Positions 1 to 6,791 of a stretch of 22,883 bases of DNA are shown here, piece by piece. How positions within the stretch are numbered: position 1 is the first letter of the stretch; each line of letters opens with the position of its first letter. The stretch lies in NCBI GenBank assembly GCA_964573255.1, contig CAZNJB010000048.1, positions 1 through 22,883 of the forward strand, read 5' to 3'. Origin of the DNA: CAYNUJ01 sp964573255. Its GTDB lineage: Bacteria > Bacteroidota > Ignavibacteria > Ignavibacteriales > Melioribacteraceae. The notes under the pieces are model-generated. The model saw only the letters and a program-made list of their open reading frames with translations. It did not search any database and had not been told where the DNA came from. Position numbers and translations under genes: made by a program.

Positions 1-100
1 ATAGTAAAAAAAAAAAAATTCAAATAGTAATCTGTATATACCCTTATTAAATTTATTTTTAAACCTGGCTATTTTCGTTCTTGGGGTTATAATAATTTAT

Positions 101-475
101 ATGGGGTATTCAATTTTCATTAAATTGAATAAAGTTGAAAAGCCGGTTGTTGAAAACGAATTTAGCGGGGTTCCTGCGGAAATAATTCAAGCTGAAGTAT
201 TGAACGGCTGCGGAGTAAGCGGTCTTGCCGATAGATTTACAGATTTTTTGCGTGATAATAATGTGGATGTTGTGAATTCAGGGAATTATTTTTCATTCGA
301 TGTAAAAGAGACTTTAGTAATTGATAGAATAGGCAACAAAGCAAATGCAGAAAAAATTGCTAAATTATTAGGCGTAAAAAAAAATAACGTTATTCAGCAA
401 TTAAGCGAGGAGTATTTCCTCGATGTTTCTGTTATTATTGGAAAAGATTATTTTAAACTAAAACCCGTAAATTGA
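101..475 (+). CDS. LytR C-terminal (LytR_C) domain protein, probably membrane-anchored
   Basis: The first ATG (101) gives 124 residues. Residues ~25-120 match the LytR_C domain (LytR/CpsA/Psr C-terminal domain), with the typical VLNGCGVSGLADR start and the alternating strand/helix pattern ending near VSVIIGKD. The reading frame stays open upstream to position 8. That upstream part reads as a lysine/asparagine-rich start followed by a ~25-residue hydrophobic helix (LFLNLAIFVLGVIIIYMGYS, spanning the ATG), so the real protein very likely has an N-terminal membrane anchor. No ATG, GTG or TTG lies in this extension. A 13-A run at 6-18 could join it to another frame. The LytR_C domain is extracytoplasmic in known families, and isolated LytR_C proteins have no defined function. 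It is followed by rsfS with a stop/start overlap or near overlap. Confidence 0.7.
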   Translation: MGYSIFIKLNKVEKPVVENEFSGVPAEIIQAEVLNGCGVSGLADRFTDFLRDNNVDVVNSGNYFSFDVKETLVIDRIGNKANAEKIAKLLGVKKNNVIQQLSEEYFLDVSVIIGKDYFKLKPVN

Positions 476-483
476 GGTATAAA

Positions 484-846
484 TTGGATTCATTAGATTT
501 TGCAAAAGAAATCGCAGAAATTATTTTAACAAAGAAAGGCTATGATATTAAAATTCTTTATTTAAGAGAATTAACAAGCGTAGCGGACTGTTTTGTGATC
601 TGTTCCGCTGATTCTGAGGTTCAAGTAAAATCCATTGCAGACGAAGTGGATAGAAATTTGAGCAAGCGTGGAATCAAATGCTATCATAAAGAAGGGGAAA
701 AAGCTCTTAACTGGGTATTGCTCGATTATTTTGACGTTGTTGTTCATATCTTTAAAAAAGATGTGCGCGAGTATTACAATCTGGAAAAATTATGGGGTGA
801 TGCTGAAATTATTGAAATAGAGGATAAAGATAAGGAGTTAATGTGA
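484..846 (+). CDS. rsfS: Ribosomal silencing factor RsfS
   Basis: RsfS/Iojap-family protein of about 120 residues. The family binds ribosomal protein uL14 and blocks joining of the 30S and 50S subunits when nutrients are scarce. Visible hallmarks are the N-terminal helix (SLDFAKEIAEIILTKKGYDI), the segment LTSVADCFVICSADSEVQVKSI, and the C-terminal GEKALNWVLLDYFDVVVHIF followed by YYNLEKLWGDA, all canonical for the family. I chose the TTG at 484 because GAGG (474-477) lies 6 nt upstream and the protein then begins at the usual family start. A TTG at 472, overlapping the upstream stop, is possible and would add four residues. The stop overlaps the argS GTG start by four bases, indicating translational coupling. 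Confidence 0.93.
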   Translation: MDSLDFAKEIAEIILTKKGYDIKILYLRELTSVADCFVICSADSEVQVKSIADEVDRNLSKRGIKCYHKEGEKALNWVLLDYFDVVVHIFKKDVREYYNLEKLWGDAEIIEIEDKDKELM

Positions 847-2471
847 AAGAGTATTTGTTGACAATATTTAATAATCTTGCCGAAAAAAATGATTATCTAA
901 AAGAAATTGAAATTTCATTTAACGTGCCAGCGCAAAAAGATCATGGTGATTATTCCACAAACGCTGCACTTTTATTAACAAAGATATTAAAGAAAAATCC
1001 AAGGGAAATTGCGCAAGAGATTATTTCCGGTTTAGAATACGATGAGAATATAATTGAGAGAATAGAAATTGCAGGTCCTGGTTTTATAAACTTTTTCTTT
1101 AAGCCAGCATTTTTAACAGGAATTATTAAAGAAATTTTTGAAAAAAAGGAAGAGTTTGGAAGGAATAAAAAATACAGCGGTAAAAGAGCCATTGTAGAAT
1201 TCGTCTCGGCTAATCCCACGGGACCATTAACTGTTGGGCACGGCAGAAATGCGGTAATTGGCGATACGGTTGCAAATCTTTTGGAATGGCTGGGTTATGA
1301 AGTTGACAGGGAATACTATTTCAATAATGCCGGAAGGCAGATGCGCGTACTCGGTGATTCGGTTCGTTTGAGATATTTGGAAATAATGGGAGAATCAATT
1401 GATTTTCCGGAAGATTATTATCAAGGTGATTATATTAAAGATATTGCTCAAGAATTGTATAATGAGTTTGGAGATAAGTTGAAAGATGAACCGGCCGAGG
1501 GGAAATTTAAAGAACGTGCCGAGCAGGCAATCTTTGATGAAATTAAAAATACACTGAACAGAATTGGGATTAGTTTCGATAAATTTTACAACGAATTCTC
1601 ACTCTACGAAAATAAAAATATTGAAAGCCTGTTAAATAAGTTTAATGAGAAAGAATTAACTTACGAAAAGGACGGCGCGCTTTGGTTGAAATTAACCAAA
1701 CTCGGTAATGAAAATGATAAAGTGATTGTTAAATCTACCGGCGAGCCGACATACAGATTACCGGATATGGCTTATCATATCACCAAGTTTGAAAGGGGAT
1801 ATGATTTGATGGTCGATCTCTTCGGTTCAGACCATACTGCAACTTATCCAGATGTTCTTGCCGGAATAGCATCCCTCGGTTATGATACGGAAAAGGTTAA
1901 AGTGCTGATTCACCAATTCGTTACTGTACTGCGAGGAGATGAAGTTGTTAAGATGTCCACTCGTAAAGCTAACTATATTACCCTTGATTACTTGATTGAT
2001 GAAGTTGGCGCCGATGTGGTTCGTTACTTTTTTATTATGCGCAATATGTCGAGTCATTTGAATTTTGATATTGAACTGGCAAAAAAACAATCCGATGAAA
2101 ATCCTGTATTCTATTTGCAATATGCGCATGCAAGAATATGCTCCATTCTGAAACTGGCTGAAGAAGAAGGTATTAAAGCGGATTTAAATGTATTGGAGAA
2201 TTTGGTTGAGCCTTCTGAACAGAATGTATTGAAGGTACTTTTTGCCTTTAGTGAAGATATTACTTACGCAGCGGAAAATTTTGAACCGCATAAAGTAACA
2301 AATTATTTAGAGAATTTGGCGGCGGCATTCCATAAGTTTTATACCGAATGTCGAATTATCGGTTCGAAGCCGGAGGTCGCTTCTGCGAGGTTGGCTTTAG
2401 CTGTGGCGGTAAAAACAGTATTAAAGAACGGATTAAGTTTATTGGGCGTGTCTGCTCCCGAGCGGATGTGA
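843..2471 (+). CDS. argS: Arginyl-tRNA synthetase
   Basis: Class I aminoacyl-tRNA synthetase of 542 residues, a normal length, which attaches arginine to tRNA-Arg in the cytoplasm. Order of domains: ArgRS N-terminal domain (~1-85), Rossmann catalytic core (~110-390) and DALR anticodon-binding domain (~425-542) ending in the typical APERM. The HIGH-type signature is PTGPLTVGHGR (residues 125-135), with Thr130 where the first His usually stands. The KMSK-type signature is VVKMSTRKAN (368-377). The GTG start at 843 has GGAG at 834-837, five bases upstream, and overlaps the rsfS stop (GTGA). The last 33 bases are also coding on the opposite strand for the ComF-family gene. Confidence 0.97.
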   Translation: MKEYLLTIFNNLAEKNDYLKEIEISFNVPAQKDHGDYSTNAALLLTKILKKNPREIAQEIISGLEYDENIIERIEIAGPGFINFFFKPAFLTGIIKEIFEKKEEFGRNKKYSGKRAIVEFVSANPTGPLTVGHGRNAVIGDTVANLLEWLGYEVDREYYFNNAGRQMRVLGDSVRLRYLEIMGESIDFPEDYYQGDYIKDIAQELYNEFGDKLKDEPAEGKFKERAEQAIFDEIKNTLNRIGISFDKFYNEFSLYENKNIESLLNKFNEKELTYEKDGALWLKLTKLGNENDKVIVKSTGEPTYRLPDMAYHITKFERGYDLMVDLFGSDHTATYPDVLAGIASLGYDTEKVKVLIHQFVTVLRGDEVVKMSTRKANYITLDYLIDEVGADVVRYFFIMRNMSSHLNFDIELAKKQSDENPVFYLQYAHARICSILKLAEEEGIKADLNVLENLVEPSEQNVLKVLFAFSEDITYAAENFEPHKVTNYLENLAAAFHKFYTECRIIGSKPEVASARLALAVAVKTVLKNGLSLLGVSAPERM

Positions 2472-3155
2472 CCATTCTGCAATTGCTATTGATAAGCCGT
2501 AAATATTAATCGCGCCATTCGCTTTTAATACTTTTGCGGCTTCAGTAATTGTACTTCCGGTTGTTATTACGTCGTCTATCAATATCAACGATTCCGGCAT
2601 TTTTGTTTTCCGTTTTAGAATAAATGCATTGGTTATATTTTGTCGTCTTTCTGAAGCGGAAAGCTGTGTCTGCGTTTCGGTGTATTTTTTACGCCTTAAG
2701 ATTCTTTTGATTTTCATATTCGAATTTTTAATTAATCCCCTCGCAATAAATTCGGCTTGATTATAACCTCGTCCGGCTCGTTTTAACGGATGCAGTGGAA
2801 TGGGAACTACAATTTCCGCATTCCACTTAGAAATGATTTCGGAAGATTTATCGAATAAAATTTCACCCAATAATTTCCCGATTGTAAACTGGGTTCTGTA
2901 TTTTAAGTTATGAATTAAACTCTGCAGCGGACCTTCTTTCTCGAAAATAAAAGGAGAGTAGAAGTCATTGACTATACCTTCTTGTGCAAATTTCCTTCTG
3001 AATTCATCTTGCAATAAAATAGCATCTGTGCATTTGATTTCAGAAAGACAATTGTTACATAAGCCGCGCTCGTTTTGCAGCATTATTTTATTACAATGAA
3101 AACAGTAGCGTGGTAAGAAAAAATCGATGAAAGTATTTACACTTTCGATTACCAA
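2439..3155 (-). CDS. ComF family phosphoribosyltransferase-like protein
   Basis: A 238-residue ComF-family protein. It has an N-terminal zinc-ribbon (Cys18, Cys21, Cys33, Cys36 in CxxC pairs), the conserved VPIPLHPLKRAGRGYNQAE block (117-135), the NITNAF segment (173-178), and a PRPP-binding loop ILIDDVITTGST (191-202). Family members are linked to DNA uptake (ComFC/GntX-like) and bind PRPP, but the reaction is not established for most. The start is TTG at 3155, placed immediately after the hemerythrin stop (TAA-TTG). I see no Shine-Dalgarno, so initiation probably depends on coupling. The C-terminal tail (SHPLGSRHAQ) is antisense to the end of argS. It is the last gene of the surE operon and no hairpin follows it. 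Confidence 0.9.
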   Translation of the reverse strand: MVIESVNTFIDFFLPRYCFHCNKIMLQNERGLCNNCLSEIKCTDAILLQDEFRRKFAQEGIVNDFYSPFIFEKEGPLQSLIHNLKYRTQFTIGKLLGEILFDKSSEIISKWNAEIVVPIPLHPLKRAGRGYNQAEFIARGLIKNSNMKIKRILRRKKYTETQTQLSASERRQNITNAFILKRKTKMPESLILIDDVITTGSTITEAAKVLKANGAINIYGLSIAIAEWSHPLGSRHAQ

Positions 3156-3560
3156 TTAATAAATGCCGACAGAATTTAAATGTTTGCCTAATTTAATGTC
3201 CTTGAAGTCTAAATGATTTTCAAACCACTGTTTTAAGCCGGCCACATAATCGGGAGTTAAAGGTTCTTTGCTACGTTTGAGATCATCAAGAACCTTGGTG
3301 GTTTTAGAACGCATTCTGTTGTGTTCTAACTTGTGCGAAATATATCCGGGGTCTTTATGTTCGGTCATCAGCCGGTCTTCGTTGTCGAAATGGTCATTTA
3401 CCAATTTACTAAAGTTTTCCATTTCCTTTATCTGTTCTTCAATAGAGCCAATTTTCACTAGTTCATACAAACGGTTTATCGATTTTGCAATATCGTTATG
3501 CTCATCATCGAGAATCTTTACATTTGTTTTTAGGTAGTTTTCAATTTTAATAAAAGGCAT
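3156..3560 (-). CDS. Bacteriohemerythrin (hemerythrin domain protein)
   Basis: A single-domain hemerythrin of 134 residues, the usual length. All seven di-iron ligands are visible: His21, His57, Glu61, His76, His80, His116 and Asp121 (H...HxxxE...HxxxH...HxxxxD). Such proteins bind O2 reversibly at a di-iron centre and are used for oxygen storage, delivery or sensing in microaerophiles. There is no attached signalling domain or signal peptide, so it should be a soluble cytoplasmic protein. ATG at 3560 is preceded by AAGGAG, a strong ribosome site. It lies between the VWA membrane protein (47-nt gap) and the ComF gene, which begins on the base after its stop. Why these genes travel together is not clear from the sequence. 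Confidence 0.93.
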   Translation of the reverse strand: MPFIKIENYLKTNVKILDDEHNDIAKSINRLYELVKIGSIEEQIKEMENFSKLVNDHFDNEDRLMTEHKDPGYISHKLEHNRMRSKTTKVLDDLKRSKEPLTPDYVAGLKQWFENHLDFKDIKLGKHLNSVGIY

Positions 3561-3607
3561 AATGTCTCCTTATAAAGAGTACAAAGTCCGATTATAATAT
3601 AACTAAT

Positions 3608-5731
3608 TTATAGCAAACCTGCACGCTTTCTTATAAACCATTCTAAGGATAAGAGAATGATTAGCAATAATAACGTGATTTCATAATGCCAAAGCGGGAA
3701 GGTGGACTTTTTAATTACAATTTTTTTTGAATCTTTAATTTTAATTGCAATTTGTTCGATTGCTTCATTCCTATTCTCAATTTGAAAATATTTCCCGCCG
3801 GAATTTTCCGATAATTGAGTTAATAAATGAATATTTCGTGTCGTAATTAAATTTTCTGCGCTAAATTCTTCAACACTGAATTTACTGCTTTTTAAATGAA
3901 TAATCTTTCCATTTAGTTTTATTTCGGGACTGAAATTATAATCTCCCGGAGCTAAGGATACGAGACTTCCTTTGTAGATCCCTTCCCCGATAGAGAGTAA
4001 ATTTATTTCGGATTGCTCGCCGTTTTCATCGTTTATTTTTACAATTACATTAGCATTTTCTACCGGAATTGCCGCCTCGTTATTTACTTCTGCAATAAAT
4101 TCAATTTTTTCCCCGCTGGCAAAAACTCTTTTTACTGGTTCCACTTTTATTTTACGCTTTATATTAACGGCATTTAACCACTTAACCGAGTTGCTCATCA
4201 ATTCATCGAAGGGTGATAAATCATTTAAATGAGCGCTTAGCTTCCAGCGCCAGAAATCTTTGCCCCATAATGTTAAGCTTCTTCTCTTATTTAATTCATA
4301 ACTTATCAATAAAGGAAAATTGGTTGCTCGATTATTGATTCGAGATGTTAATAATGATTTAGCTCCCGGGAGAAATGAAAAATTTGCCGAATAATAATTA
4401 ACCGGGGGTAAATTATTCCATAACTCGTCTCTATTCCCACTCGCTAAATTGAGGATGGGATTTTCTCTGTCACTTATGTTGGGTTGTACTTCAACCGGGG
4501 AGGGAGCATTATTCGTTACTGAAAAACCTAAAGTGGTTTTATGTTGTTCTATAAATCTTTTAGAACCGTTTAAGTTTGGAATAAAAAATAAAGGTATGGA
4601 TTTATTATTTAGCAGAGTGCTTATTTTTTTTACTAATTTTTCTGAACTATTTCTTGTAGGGAAATTTAATAGAAATATTACATCTGCAGAGTCGAATAAG
4701 ATATTTGCTTCAGAACTATTGAATGGTTTAAGGGGCAAATCGAGCAATTTATTGGGTTCTATATCACTATTCTTTTTTAAACTTTGATAAATAAAACCGA
4801 AATCCGGTGTCGGACTTGAAGTGATTAATAAAGTATTTATTTTTCCTTTCAATACATTCACATAAAATATGCTGCTGTTGTTTTTGTGCGATTTTTCTTC
4901 AGGTAGAGATGAAACCGCAACTCTTAATTTCTTTTGTCCTATTGAATGGGGAGTATACGAGAATTGAACAGTATTTATACCGCTTTCATTCAATTTAATA
5001 GTTTTACTTTCTAACAGAGAATTAGCTTCGAATAACTTTACTTCTACTTCTTTTCCTTCAAAGCCGTTTGATTTTATTTCTGCGTTAATCGTTGTCGGTT
5101 TGCCTTTATAGATATGCTCATTTTTGATTATGGAAGAGACCGCCAAATCGTAATCAGGAATTGTATCTCCTGCACCAATAGTGAATATTGTTACGGGAGT
5201 TACATTCTGCATATTTAACGGATTTTTTCCAACATTATAATTTCCATCACTAATAATTAAAGCGAAAGACGAACTCTCTTTTTCCTTAAGAGTATCAAAA
5301 ATTTCATCAAAGTTTGTGTTTAATTCATTAAAATTAAAAATGACTTCAGTTTCTTTTGAGAGATGATTTAATTTCGAACCGAATGTATAAGTTTCGTAAG
5401 GAAGAAGATTATCATTAAAATAAGAAATAAGACCATTATAGAATTCACCTACTTCATTGCCGTATTTTAATATTGAGGCTGAATTATCAATAAAGATTAA
5501 AAGTGGATTAATCTTTTCCTCTTTATTGGTTAATATTAGTGTAGGTTCGAATATAATCAATAAAATTAAAAACAGAACTAATGATCTAAGAAATACGAGA
5601 GTACCTTTTAGGAAGCCGGACACTTGGGGGATTGTATATTTATAATTGAACAGAGTAAACCCCGTAACCGCCGCGGCAATAATTAAAATCGTAATGATAT
5701 CAGCATTAATGTTGACTGAAAAATCTGTCAA
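3608..5731 (-). CDS. BatA-like membrane protein with VWA domain and GATase1-like region
   Basis: A 707-residue membrane protein. Two N-terminal transmembrane helices (~9-30 and ~44-64) are followed by a VWA-like domain whose MIDAS motif DxSxS is present (Asp82, Ser84, Ser86 in FIDNSASI). Next come an Ig-like/CARDB-type region (~190-290), a glutamine-amidotransferase-like alpha/beta region (~297-400), the segment WGKDFWRWKL, a second Ig-like stretch, and a C-terminal transmembrane helix (~681-700) ending in RKRAGLL. This arrangement matches a large Bacteroidota/Planctomycetota family of exported VWA proteins; their function is mostly unknown. The start is TTG at 5731, three bases after the surE stop (TAG AAA TTG), with at best a weak ribosome site, so coupling to surE is likely. 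No adjacent MoxR ATPase or BatB gene is visible. Confidence 0.8.
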   Translation of the reverse strand: MTDFSVNINADIITILIIAAAVTGFTLFNYKYTIPQVSGFLKGTLVFLRSLVLFLILLIIFEPTLILTNKEEKINPLLIFIDNSASILKYGNEVGEFYNGLISYFNDNLLPYETYTFGSKLNHLSKETEVIFNFNELNTNFDEIFDTLKEKESSSFALIISDGNYNVGKNPLNMQNVTPVTIFTIGAGDTIPDYDLAVSSIIKNEHIYKGKPTTINAEIKSNGFEGKEVEVKLFEANSLLESKTIKLNESGINTVQFSYTPHSIGQKKLRVAVSSLPEEKSHKNNSSIFYVNVLKGKINTLLITSSPTPDFGFIYQSLKKNSDIEPNKLLDLPLKPFNSSEANILFDSADVIFLLNFPTRNSSEKLVKKISTLLNNKSIPLFFIPNLNGSKRFIEQHKTTLGFSVTNNAPSPVEVQPNISDRENPILNLASGNRDELWNNLPPVNYYSANFSFLPGAKSLLTSRINNRATNFPLLISYELNKRRSLTLWGKDFWRWKLSAHLNDLSPFDELMSNSVKWLNAVNIKRKIKVEPVKRVFASGEKIEFIAEVNNEAAIPVENANVIVKINDENGEQSEINLLSIGEGIYKGSLVSLAPGDYNFSPEIKLNGKIIHLKSSKFSVEEFSAENLITTRNIHLLTQLSENSGGKYFQIENRNEAIEQIAIKIKDSKKIVIKKSTFPLWHYEITLLLLIILLSLEWFIRKRAGLL

Positions 5732-5734
5732 TTT

Positions 5735-6526
5735 CTATTTTACTTCGGAATGTTTTAATTTAAGTTTATTTTCGATATCCCAACTTTTCATTTCTTCATA
5801 GGTTTTATAATCCGTTAAATCGAAATGAATGGGAGTAATAGCGGCATAACCGCTTTTGACAGCTTTCTGATCTGATTCAATCGAATTATCTTCGGTTTCG
5901 ATAAGTTTACCTGTTAACCAATAATATTTATTGCCGTAGGGATCTATTCTTTCTTCATAAACATCGTCCCATTTACTCTTTCCTTGTTTAGTAACAAGAA
6001 CCCCTTTAATTTCGCTCTCCGGTAAATCAGGTACATTTACATTCAGGCAAGTACCGGTAGGAAGGCCTTTTTCCACAACCTGTTTAGCGAGTTCAGCTGT
6101 TAAATTACAGGCGAATTCAAAATGTTTAGGTTTATGACTGGCAACGGAAATGGCAATTGCAGGAACATCCATTATTGCGGCTTCTCTTGCTGCGGAAACC
6201 GTTCCGCTGTAAACTATATTTACCGCAGTATTTGAACCATGATTTATTCCTGAAACCACAATATCGGGAGATTCCTTTAGAATATTTCTTATTCCCATTT
6301 TTACGCAATCTGCCGGTGTACCGTCAACAGCAAAACCAAAAAATTCTCCGTTATGATGATGCTCGGTTACACGCAAAGGAATTTTCATAGTTATGGCATG
6401 ACCAACAGCGCTCTGTTCCGTAAGAGGCGCTACTACGGTTACATCACCTACTTTTTGTAATGCCCGTGCTAATTTCAATATCCCTTTCGAAAAAATTCCG
6501 TCGTCGTTGCTGATTAAAATTTTCAC
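5735..6526 (-). CDS. surE: 5'/3'-nucleotidase SurE
   Basis: Survival protein SurE, 263 residues, a normal length. It is a metal-dependent nucleoside monophosphate phosphatase in the cytoplasm. Hallmarks are the N-terminal KILISNDDGIFSKGI with the metal-binding Asp pair, GHAITMKIPLRV, VDGTPADCVKMG, and VVSGINHGSNTAVNIVYSGT with the Asn/Ser metal ligands. I chose GTG at 6526 because an AGGA ribosome site sits about six bases upstream and the family motif then starts at residue 2. The upstream ATG at 6610 would add 28 residues unlike the family. It heads an operon with the VWA, hemerythrin and ComF genes, all spaced by 0-47 bases. Confidence 0.95.
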   Translation of the reverse strand: MKILISNDDGIFSKGILKLARALQKVGDVTVVAPLTEQSAVGHAITMKIPLRVTEHHHNGEFFGFAVDGTPADCVKMGIRNILKESPDIVVSGINHGSNTAVNIVYSGTVSAAREAAIMDVPAIAISVASHKPKHFEFACNLTAELAKQVVEKGLPTGTCLNVNVPDLPESEIKGVLVTKQGKSKWDDVYEERIDPYGNKYYWLTGKLIETEDNSIESDQKAVKSGYAAITPIHFDLTDYKTYEEMKSWDIENKLKLKHSEVK

Positions 6527-6566
6527 AATTTTCCTATTTGTTGAGTTTATATAAATTTTAGAACAC

Positions 6567-6594
6567 CAAATATACTGAAATATGATATTACTAA
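6567..6594 (-). promoter_or_regulatory. Candidate promoter of the surE operon
   Basis: Reading the minus strand, TATATTTG (plus coordinates 6574 down to 6567) matches the Bacteroidota -7 element TAnnTTTG exactly. A T-rich stretch (TTTT) lies 19-20 bases upstream where TTTG would be expected, a 3 of 4 match. The predicted start leaves a leader of about 30-35 bases before the GTG at 6526. The weaker upstream element lowers confidence. The rest of 6527-6710 shows no convincing gene. Confidence 0.42.
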
Positions 6595-6710
6595 AAATTA
6601 GCAATATCACAGTAAGAATGAATTCCGGGATGAAATTGTGTTCTGCAGTCTCATTAAATTTCTCTTTTAGAGATGATACATTATTATTTTCAATGGTAAA
6701 TCAGTGTTTA

Positions 6711-6742
6711 ATAAAAAAGGGAAACAAAAAATGTTTCCCTTT
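6711..6742 (-). terminator. Rho-independent terminator after the M28 peptidase gene
   Basis: A perfect 11-bp stem (AAAGGGAAACA at 6716-6726 and TGTTTCCCTTT at 6732-6742) with a 5-base loop. On the minus strand the hairpin runs straight into a T-rich tail. It lies about 50 bases beyond the M28 stop and separates the fur/MBL/M28 operon from surE. Confidence 0.85.
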
Positions 6743-6791
6743 CAATTTGTAAAATATTTCAGCTAATATTCTAGGAAGAATTTATGAGCTT

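Noticed and set aside
1230..1241. Thr in place of the first His in the ArgRS HIGH signature
   Set aside because: All other ArgRS motifs are intact and I recall this TVGH variant in other bacterial ArgRS sequences, so it is probably normal variation.
6527..6610. N-terminal extension of SurE to an upstream ATG
   Set aside because: The added 28 residues do not resemble the family, and the GTG at 6526 has a good ribosome site and fits the family start; the extension also covers the promoter candidate.
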